DNA of 11,183 bases, from assembly GCA_002697665.2 (NCBI GenBank), contig NZXA02000034.1:14159-25341 (forward strand), given 5' to 3'. Shown piece after piece: positions 5,958 through 11,183 of the stretch (its first letter is position 1; every line of letters begins with the position of its first letter). The DNA is from a bacterium (GTDB taxonomy: Bacteria; Desulfobacterota_D; UBA1144). Below the pieces are notes generated by a model. The model saw only the letters and a program-made list of their open reading frames with translations. It was not told the DNA's origin and did not search any database. Made by a program: the position numbers and the translations under genes.

Positions 5958-6803
5958 TTAATCCTTATCTTTAAGCAAATTTAGTAAATCAGAATCTATA
6001 GGTAAGAAAATTATGGACTTACCATCAATAATTTTATCATAAGCGTCTAATTTTCTAAAAAACTCATAAAAGCTAGGATCTTTAGAATATGAATCTGAAT
6101 AAATTTTTGTTGCAATTTTATCACCCTCACCTTTGATTTCTTCGCTTTTAGCGTAAGCTTCTGCCAAAATTATTTCACGCTCCTTATCAGTTTGAGCGCG
6201 AATTTTTGCCGACTCCTCTTCACCCTCAGATCTATATCTTTTAGATATTCTTGATCTCTCAGCAATCATCCTATCAAAAACACTTCTTTGAACCTCGCTA
6301 GGTAAATCAGCTCTTTTAATTCTTACATCAATTAGTTCCATACCAAAATCTTTAAGTCTCTCAGTACTTCCAATTTTAACCTCATCCATAATTAACTCAC
6401 GATTTTCGGCTATAACTTCATTAATATTGTGAGTAGCTAATTCCTCCCTCATTTCAGAAAATACAATATCCTCGATTCTAGAATTTGCACTAAAAAGATT
6501 ATTTACTGATTTGAAAAAAACTAGGGGATCAACAATTTTCCATCTAGCTATGAAATCTACAACTAATCTTTTTTTATCTAATGTTAAATATTCACCAGGA
6601 GGTGCATCAGTTGAAAGAATTCTATTATCAAACTTTGTAACTTTCTCAATAAAAGGCTTTTTAAAGCTTAATCCTGGCTTGCTAACCGTCCTTTTGTATT
6701 CACCAAGTTCCGTAATAATTGCTTGTTGTGTCTCGTCAACAACAAATAAAAAAGTTGGAGAAAATACAAAAACCAAAAGTAGTATAGGTAGAAATTTTTT
6801 CAT
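5958..6803 (-). CDS. hflC: HflC, SPFH/Band 7 modulator of FtsH
   Basis: A 281-residue partner of HflK. An N-terminal membrane anchor (residues 4-22, FLPILLLVFVFSPTFLFVV) is followed by the SPFH/Band 7 domain on the periplasmic side (about 23-190). That domain begins VDETQQAIITELGEYKR and includes APPGEYLTLDKKRLVVD and the stretch MRIAER-like DRMIAERSRISKRYRSEG (178-194), typical of HflC. A charged coiled coil (about 190-240) leads to the C-terminal DPSFYEFFRKLDAYDKII and FLPIDSDLLNLL. In Proteobacteria HflK and HflC alternate in a large membrane cage around FtsH and regulate its proteolysis. I chose the ATG at 6803, one base after the hflK stop (TAATATG). An upstream ATG at 6824 would add seven residues and overlap hflK by 20 bases. 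Length is somewhat below E. coli HflC (334). Confidence 0.95.
   Translation of the reverse strand: MKKFLPILLLVFVFSPTFLFVVDETQQAIITELGEYKRTVSKPGLSFKKPFIEKVTKFDNRILSTDAPPGEYLTLDKKRLVVDFIARWKIVDPLVFFKSVNNLFSANSRIEDIVFSEMREELATHNINEVIAENRELIMDEVKIGSTERLKDFGMELIDVRIKRADLPSEVQRSVFDRMIAERSRISKRYRSEGEEESAKIRAQTDKEREIILAEAYAKSEEIKGEGDKIATKIYSDSYSKDPSFYEFFRKLDAYDKIIDGKSIIFLPIDSDLLNLLKDKD
5962..5966 (-). promoter_or_regulatory. Shine-Dalgarno site deciding the TTG start of the YdjM-like gene
   Basis: On the minus strand AAGGA sits 8 bases before the TTG at 5953, embedded in the final K-D codons of hflC. It supports a non-ATG start and coupled translation with hflC. Confidence 0.7.
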
Positions 6804-6804
6804 A

Positions 6805-7812
6805 TTAATCTTTAAAAACCTCATTTAATGGAAGCAAGTTCAATGAACCACTTGCAGAGTCTGTACCAATAACCTTCTTAGGCCTTTGGAGAATTGATTC
6901 CATTTTTTCTAGATATATCCTAGTTTTTGTTGTTTCTTTATCCTTTCTGTACTCAGAATATATTTGATTAAACCTTGCAACATCACCTTCAGCTTTAGAA
7001 ATTCTTTGCTCTCGATAAGCTTCAGATTGTCTAATCATTTTTTCAGCTTCACCCCTGGCTTTAGGGATTACATCTTCAAAATATCCTTTTGCATTATTGA
7101 TTAATTTTTCTTTGTCTTCTTTAGCTCTAACAACCTCATTGAAAGCATCTTTAACTTCTTCTGGAGGATCAACTATTTGAAGCTTTACATCAGTTATTGC
7201 AACACCTGAGGAGTAAGAATCTAAGAGTTTTTGAAGGAAAGCTCTGGTATTAGATTGTATAAGATCTCTACCAGTAGTTAAGGCATCATCTATATTTGTT
7301 ACACCCATAGAGCTTCTTAAAGCCACCTCTGCAGTGCTTTTAATTGTGGATTCTACGTTCCAAACTTTGAAGAGATAATTTCCTGGATCCTTAATCTTCC
7401 ACTGTATAATTGCTTGAGCATCAACAATATTTTCATCTTTAGTAATCATTAAAGATTCTTGTACAATACTAATTCTAGATCTATCTGATCTAAAGCCAAT
7501 TTCGATTCTTCTAACTTTTTCTACATCAACTACAGTCAACTTATCTACTACAGGAATTTTTAAATGTAATCCAGGTTCAGAGTAGCTTGATAATTTACCA
7601 AACCTTTGTATGACTCCAATCTCTCCAGGGTCTATTGTGTAAAAACTACTATAAATTGCAAAAATTCCCAAAAGAACAGGTAGAACAACAAATAGCTTTT
7701 TAAAACTATCCTTTGAATCTTGATCTATTGTAACAGGATCAGTTCCACCATTAGAGCCTCTTTTGTCTAGATTATTCAAAAAATCAATAATTTTCTTAAT
7801 AAGATTAAACAC
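6805..7812 (-). CDS. hflK: HflK, SPFH/Band 7 modulator of FtsH
   Basis: The 335-residue partner of HflC. A short cytoplasmic tail with glycines (about 1-38, RGSNGGTDP) takes the place of the long Gly/Asn-rich tail of E. coli HflK. One membrane helix (39-57) follows, then the SPFH domain starting YTIDPGEIGVIQRFGK, with QWKIKDPGNYLF (137-148) and the family hallmark VDPPEEVKDAFNEVVRAKEDKEKLINNA (about 214-241). A coiled coil runs to about 290 and the end is LNLLPLNEVF. The start is GTG at 7812: a stop codon in frame lies directly upstream and no ATG is near. A promoter (7846-7819) ends 6 bases before the GTG and no Shine-Dalgarno sequence is visible. hflC follows after one base. The pair sits behind a symporter gene, without the hfq-hflX neighbourhood seen in enteric bacteria. 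Confidence 0.95.
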   Translation of the reverse strand: MFNLIKKIIDFLNNLDKRGSNGGTDPVTIDQDSKDSFKKLFVVLPVLLGIFAIYSSFYTIDPGEIGVIQRFGKLSSYSEPGLHLKIPVVDKLTVVDVEKVRRIEIGFRSDRSRISIVQESLMITKDENIVDAQAIIQWKIKDPGNYLFKVWNVESTIKSTAEVALRSSMGVTNIDDALTTGRDLIQSNTRAFLQKLLDSYSSGVAITDVKLQIVDPPEEVKDAFNEVVRAKEDKEKLINNAKGYFEDVIPKARGEAEKMIRQSEAYREQRISKAEGDVARFNQIYSEYRKDKETTKTRIYLEKMESILQRPKKVIGTDSASGSLNLLPLNEVFKD

Positions 7813-7818
7813 TTATTA

Positions 7819-7846
7819 ATTTTAACTAATTAAACATTTATCACAA
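7819..7846 (-). promoter_or_regulatory. Internal promoter before hflK
   Basis: On the minus strand: -35 TTGTGA (7846-7841, 4 of 6), a 16-base spacer, and -10 TAAAAT (7824-7819, 5 of 6). The GTG start follows after 6 bases, implying a leaderless hflKC transcript separate from the upstream operon. Moderate match only. Confidence 0.42.
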
Positions 7847-7847
7847 G

Positions 7848-9023
7848 CTAGGAAAACCTGTCTACAATTTTTGTAATTACCAAATCTCCAGCAACATTTA
7901 ATGCGGTTCGGAACATATCGAGCAATCTATCAACACCTACAATTAATGAAATTGCCTCTACGGGTATACCAACTGAAGTAAACACTACGGTCATCATAAC
8001 TAAAGCAACTGATGGTACACCTGCAGCACCAATACTCCCAATAGTTGCTGTTACTAAAATTAGTAAATATTCATCAAAAGATAGGCTAAGACCTATCAGA
8101 TTTGATACAAAGACTGCAGACAAACCAAGATATATTGCTGAGCCATCCATATTAACTGTTGCTCCTATTGGAATTACAAAATTACTGATTTGATTATTTA
8201 TTTTAAGATTTTTTTCTGCGGTTTTTAAAGTGAGGGGTATGGTCGCGGAACTACTTGACGATACAAATGCAAAAAAAAGGGTATTTTTAATATTTTTAAA
8301 AAATTTATAAAAATTTTCCTTAAGTAGAAATTGTATTATGGATCCATAGAATAACAAAAAATACGATAAAAATATTGCTATTGCGATTAAAGTAAACTTC
8401 AATAATAGATATAAAATATCATAATCAATAGTGACTAATAAATTTCCAAATAGGGAGAAAATTGCAAAAGGTGCAAGCCACATAAAATAAAGAATTGATG
8501 ACAAAACAAAATTGTTTGATTTTTTTAAAATTTTAATAATTGTCGAATTTTTAATAATTTTAATAATTATTCCAAAAAAAATAGCCATGATCATTATGGC
8601 TAAAGGATTACCATCAAGTATCAAGGATGGTAACTTAAATAAGTCAAAACCTAGTGGCTTAATTGAATCCTTAACATCTAACCTTTCAAAATTATTAAAG
8701 TTTAATTCTGATATTAACGCCTCATTAACAGGAAAATTAACTTGACTCGAAATAGCTAAAGAAAAAGATATTGAAATAGTTGTAGATAATATATAGAGAA
8801 CAATTGTTAGCGGAATCATTTTTTTGAGCTTTGTATTAGTATCAAATGATGCTATTGAATATGATATAGAAATAAAAATTATAAATGGAACGACAAGCTT
8901 CAAGGTCGAAATGAATAGATCACCTATGATTTTTGAAGAGATTACAACATCAGGAATCAAGAAAGATGATGGGATAGCCAGTAAAAAACCTAAGAGCATT
9001 AATAATGATATTCTTTTTTCCAT
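7848..9023 (-). CDS. Dicarboxylate/amino-acid:cation symporter (DAACS family)
   Basis: A 391-residue inner-membrane secondary transporter of the glutamate transporter fold. Diagnostic elements are the serine-rich hairpin 1 tip SSSSSATIP (255-263), NMDG in helix 7 (291-294), hairpin 2 IGAAGVPSVAL (331-341), and helix 8 DRLLDMFRTALNVAGD (365-380). D365, D369, R372, N376 and D380 correspond to the cation- and substrate-binding residues of GltPh (D390, D394, R397, N401, D405). The arginine favours acidic substrates such as aspartate, glutamate or C4-dicarboxylates; NMDG and the aspartates are compatible with Na+ coupling, though H+ cannot be excluded. The start codon overlaps the DUF2237 stop (TAATG), so translation is coupled. 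Two hairpins and a T8 run lie inside the gene around 8574-8633. Exact substrate unknown. Confidence 0.92.
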   Translation of the reverse strand: MEKRISLLMLLGFLLAIPSSFLIPDVVISSKIIGDLFISTLKLVVPFIIFISISYSIASFDTNTKLKKMIPLTIVLYILSTTISISFSLAISSQVNFPVNEALISELNFNNFERLDVKDSIKPLGFDLFKLPSLILDGNPLAIMIMAIFFGIIIKIIKNSTIIKILKKSNNFVLSSILYFMWLAPFAIFSLFGNLLVTIDYDILYLLLKFTLIAIAIFLSYFLLFYGSIIQFLLKENFYKFFKNIKNTLFFAFVSSSSSATIPLTLKTAEKNLKINNQISNFVIPIGATVNMDGSAIYLGLSAVFVSNLIGLSLSFDEYLLILVTATIGSIGAAGVPSVALVMMTVVFTSVGIPVEAISLIVGVDRLLDMFRTALNVAGDLVITKIVDRFS

Positions 9024-9391
9024 TATCCAAGATCAACCGAGAATTTTTTTAGAATATCTAATGGAATTATCTCAAGCACTTTATGATTTGTAGATAATAT
9101 ATAAACTTTTGGAGCGCAATTATTTTCGTATGCTTCTAACCACCTATAAGCGCAAACACACCATTTATCACCAGCCTTAAGACCTGGAAAGTCAAAATCT
9201 GCTATAGGTGTTGTAAGATCATTGCCAACACTTTTAGAGAATTGTAAAAACTCATTAGAAGCCTGTATACAAACTAAATGCAGCCCTTTATCTTCATCAC
9301 CGGTATTACAAAATCCATCTCGGTAAAAACCTGTCATTGGAGAAGTACAACAAAGTTCAATATTTTGATCTAAAACATTTTTTTGAGACAT
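9023..9391 (-). CDS. DUF2237 family protein
   Basis: A 122-residue soluble protein matching the DUF2237 family across its whole length. The signature runs NVLDQNIELCCTSPMTGFYRDGFCNTG (5-31), GNDLTTP (56-62), then FPGLKAGDKWCVCAYRWLEAY (68-88) and NCAPKVYI (91-98). Cysteines C14, C15, C28, C41, C78, C80 and C92 are plentiful for a small cytoplasmic protein, and several sit in the conserved motifs, so metal or redox chemistry is possible. The family has no established function that I know of. Both ends overlap neighbours by one base in TAATG: the start with the DUF2939 gene and the stop with the symporter gene. The three are almost certainly co-translated. Recognition of the family is firm, the function is not. 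Confidence 0.88.
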   Translation of the reverse strand: MSQKNVLDQNIELCCTSPMTGFYRDGFCNTGDEDKGLHLVCIQASNEFLQFSKSVGNDLTTPIADFDFPGLKAGDKWCVCAYRWLEAYENNCAPKVYILSTNHKVLEIIPLDILKKFSVDLG

Positions 9392-10041
9392 TATTGTTGA
9401 TCATAACCCTTTTTTAAATTTTTTAATAAATCAACTGATTGCTCAATTTTTGATGCAATTTTACTAGATAATTCATCTGATTGAATAAAGTACAAATGCC
9501 ATCTAGGAAATATTAACCTCATCTTGAAAGCTATGTCTCCATCAGGAGTTATAATTTTAGCTTCAAAGTTTTTAAAACCGGAAAACTTAAAAGTTTCTAA
9601 AGAATAGCCCTCAATATTAAATAATTTTTTTTCAGTTTTAACATTACTTTTTTCAATATTTTTACTATTTTCATTCTTTTTAATATTTTTATTTCTTTCT
9701 TTAAGCTCGACAAGTTTAATTATGCCATCTGGAGTTATAATCTTATCTACTGCAATATCTAGAGCAGTTCCACCAAAAACTTTTTCTCCAACTCTTTTAA
9801 TATCTTCAAAAATACCATCTATTGGATTATCGATATCCTTTTTTCTCTCTTTAGCTCTTTTTTTTAAAAATCTTCTGACATCTTTTTTAACATTTTTTTG
9901 TAATTCATTCCAAAGAATATATCCATTTAATACTTCTTTGTCTTTTTCTTTTATGCCCATTCCGATTTTATAAAGACTATAAACTGGGGATACAAACAAT
10001 AAGGCAGATACTAAAACTAGAGTCCAAAAGAAAAATTTCAT
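9391..10041 (-). CDS. DUF2939 domain protein, membrane-anchored
   Basis: A 216-residue protein. An N-terminal hydrophobic segment (about 4-19, FFWTLVLVSALLFVSP) would be a signal anchor. It is followed by SLYKIGMGIKEKDKEVLNGYILWNELQKNVK, the pattern of DUF2939 domains (a YxLxxAIxxxDxxxLxxxxDxxxL-like start). A lysine/asparagine-rich linker sits in the middle (about 113-139), and a C-terminal beta-rich part ends in a helix. KIITPDG occurs twice, near residues 101 and 161, which hints at an internal repeat. No catalytic motif or lipobox is visible and the family's function is unknown; a periplasmic location is inferred. I prefer the ATG at 10041 over a TTG at 10050 because it directly precedes the signal-like segment. 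Its stop overlaps the DUF2237 start. Confidence 0.7.
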   Translation of the reverse strand: MKFFFWTLVLVSALLFVSPVYSLYKIGMGIKEKDKEVLNGYILWNELQKNVKKDVRRFLKKRAKERKKDIDNPIDGIFEDIKRVGEKVFGGTALDIAVDKIITPDGIIKLVELKERNKNIKKNENSKNIEKSNVKTEKKLFNIEGYSLETFKFSGFKNFEAKIITPDGDIAFKMRLIFPRWHLYFIQSDELSSKIASKIEQSVDLLKNLKKGYDQQ

Positions 10042-10098
10042 CTGACTCAAATATAATACAATTTATTTTTAAAAAAACACAGGTTCTTAAAAATTATT

Positions 10099-10872
10099 TC
10101 AATCGAAAAGCTCTAGATTTTGGCCATAGTCTAGCCTTCTATAAGAGATTTGTCTGTCTTCAAAATACGAGCAATGATCACAGCTTTTAGAACCCTCCGG
10201 CATATTTTCATTATTTAAAGTTGAAGCTAATTCTTTAAGTTTATTTGGTATCCATTCTATGTCGTATTCATATTTGATAAGTTGTAAATTGAATTTTAAT
10301 TTTTTTTCAAAAGATCCATCTTTGATTGCATTTGCATAGAGAAAAAAGCCATAGGGTTCAAGTTCTAAATCATTCTTAATCAAGAGAAAACTATAAAAAT
10401 CAATTTGGCGTTTATAAGCAGGCCACCAACCACTATTTGATATGCTTATTCTTCCTTCTTTAGAAGTGGCCTTATAGTCAACAACAATTAATTTTCCAGT
10501 GTCTAAATTAATCCATAGATCATCAATTGCTCCTGTAAAAACCAAATCTAATTCCGTATCTGTATATGATATTCCTTTAAAATTCTCTCTCCATTCATTT
10601 AGGTTAGGATGTGAAAAAGGTATGATATTAAGATCATTTTTAATAAATATTGGATGTTTCTTTTTGGCAGAACGATAAAAATCAAATTCATTTTTAAGCA
10701 AATTATCAACGGCATTATTAAGTGTGAAGCTAGGAGGCTGTATCATGCCAAGTCCTTTAACTCTATCAAGCCAAAAACACCGCTTACATTTTATATATAA
10801 ATCAACTTTTGATCTACTAATTCTGAAATTTTTAGTTATTCCTTTGGTATAAATATTTTTTTTTCTAATCAT
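10099..10872 (-). CDS. PD-(D/E)XK (RecB/Cas4-like) nuclease
   Basis: A 257-residue protein with a RecB-type nuclease core. The N-terminal motif ISRSKVDLYIKCKRCFWLDR (18-37) is followed by the active-site line: D117/D118 in GAIDDLW, then VVDYKAT (D132-Y-K134), then motif QIDFYSF (Q156, Y160), the QxxxY signature of the RecB/AddB/Cas4 group. Two cysteine pairs flank the core: C29-x2-C32 and C230-x2-C233. That would suit a Fe-S or Zn site clamping the ends of the domain, as in AddB and Cas4, but those use one N-terminal and three C-terminal cysteines. No cas or add genes are adjacent. It starts 5 bases after the NADH dehydrogenase stop and has no Shine-Dalgarno sequence. The nuclease fold is well supported; its pathway (repair, processing) is unknown. 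Confidence 0.85.
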   Translation of the reverse strand: MIRKKNIYTKGITKNFRISRSKVDLYIKCKRCFWLDRVKGLGMIQPPSFTLNNAVDNLLKNEFDFYRSAKKKHPIFIKNDLNIIPFSHPNLNEWRENFKGISYTDTELDLVFTGAIDDLWINLDTGKLIVVDYKATSKEGRISISNSGWWPAYKRQIDFYSFLLIKNDLELEPYGFFLYANAIKDGSFEKKLKFNLQLIKYEYDIEWIPNKLKELASTLNNENMPEGSKSCDHCSYFEDRQISYRRLDYGQNLELFD

Positions 10873-10877
10873 ATTTA

Positions 10878-11183
10878 TTATTTTACAAATATAAGACGGG
10901 TCCCTTTATCTTGATTAAAATAATTTAAAGCCCACTTTATTAATACCGAAACTTTATTATCAAAACCTATTAGAAAACAAATATGAACAAATAACCACAA
11001 GAGCCATGCTACAAAACCCTGAGCTTTATAAAATCCTAGATCAGCGACTGCCCTATTCCTTCCAATTACTGCAAGATTTCCTTTATCTTTATACTCAAAT
11101 TCTTTAAAAGATTTATCACCATTAACTCGATTTTTAATAAGTTTTGCAACATATTCTCCAGCCTGCATAGCCGCAGGAGCAAC
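10878..11183 (-). CDS. ndh: Type II NADH:quinone oxidoreductase (NDH-2), C-terminal end
   Basis: The gene runs off the right edge; 101 C-terminal residues are visible and the start lies outside. The segment begins VAPAAMQAGEYVAKLI, the end of the FAD-binding fold where NDH-2 enzymes have APxAxQQG. It is followed by KDKGNLAVIGRNRAVADLG (family form: KGxMAxIGRNxAVxD), then a hydrophobic hairpin GFVAWLLWLFVHICFLIGF, and WALNYFNQDKGTRLIF at the C-terminus. NDH-2 is a single-subunit flavoprotein on the cytoplasmic face that passes electrons from NADH to quinone without pumping ions; the C-terminal amphipathic part attaches it to the membrane. Tandem stops (TAATAA) end the gene, and the nuclease gene starts 5 bases on, so they are likely co-transcribed. 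The NAD and FAD dinucleotide motifs cannot be checked here. Confidence 0.88.
   Translation of the reverse strand, partial: VAPAAMQAGEYVAKLIKNRVNGDKSFKEFEYKDKGNLAVIGRNRAVADLGFYKAQGFVAWLLWLFVHICFLIGFDNKVSVLIKWALNYFNQDKGTRLIFVK

Noticed and set aside
6804..6824. ATG at 6824 as the start of hflC
   Set aside because: It overlaps hflK by 20 bases and adds a polar RFLKIN extension. The ATG at 6803, one base after the hflK stop, gives the usual HflC N-terminus.
10056..10098. Terminator or promoter between the nuclease and DUF2939 genes
   Set aside because: The only inverted repeat (TTTTTAA/TTAAAAA) has no GC pairs and no T tail in the sense direction. TATTAT/TATATT boxes exist but have no acceptable -35.

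Overview
This is an 11.2 kb, AT-rich chromosomal window (G+C about 30% by eye) that looks like a streamlined marine proteobacterium. The first gene aligns well with gammaproteobacterial CpdA as I remember it. HflK/HflC, DUF2939, DUF2237 and a Na+-pumping oxaloacetate decarboxylase also fit a proteobacterium, and a SAR86-like gammaproteobacterium is my best guess (inference). The OadA and OadB proteins resemble the Campylobacterota subfamily, so the taxonomy is not settled. There are no rRNA or tRNA genes, insertion sequences, CRISPR arrays or prophage blocks.

Left part (1-1289): the 5' half of a cpdA-like cyclic-nucleotide phosphodiesterase gene (minus strand) is divergent from a small MIP-family channel gene. 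The channel gene converges on a 67-codon gene of unknown function and overlaps it by 4 bases. All three have -10 boxes 6-8 bases from the start codon and no Shine-Dalgarno (SD) sequence, so their mRNAs are probably leaderless.

Centre left (1290-5434): a non-coding stretch holds a complete small transcription unit. It has a TTGACA-17-TATAAA promoter, an RNA of about 58 nt folding as one long hairpin with the apical loop GUCUCCUCCU, and a U8 terminator. The loop contains CCUCCU, the anti-SD core of 16S rRNA, so this is a candidate SD-targeting sRNA and the most unusual element here. A second promoter follows directly and drives oadG-oadA-oadB plus an abutting gene for a stand-alone 3'-5' exonuclease resembling the exonuclease domain of T7 DNA polymerase.

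Right part (5429-11183, all minus strand): in transcription order these are the C-terminus of a type II NADH dehydrogenase, a RecB/Cas4-like PD-(D/E)XK nuclease with four paired cysteines, a DUF2939 protein, a DUF2237 protein, a dicarboxylate/amino-acid:cation symporter, hflK, hflC and a DUF457/YdjM-like membrane hydrolase. Spacing is tight, with two TAATG overlaps. hflK probably has its own promoter. This block converges on the oad operon and overlaps it by 6 bases at the palindrome TTATAA.

Working together: OadGAB would extrude Na+ while decarboxylating oxaloacetate, NDH-2 feeds electrons to quinone without pumping, and the symporter can spend cation gradients on acid uptake. HflKC forms the membrane assembly that modulates FtsH proteolysis.
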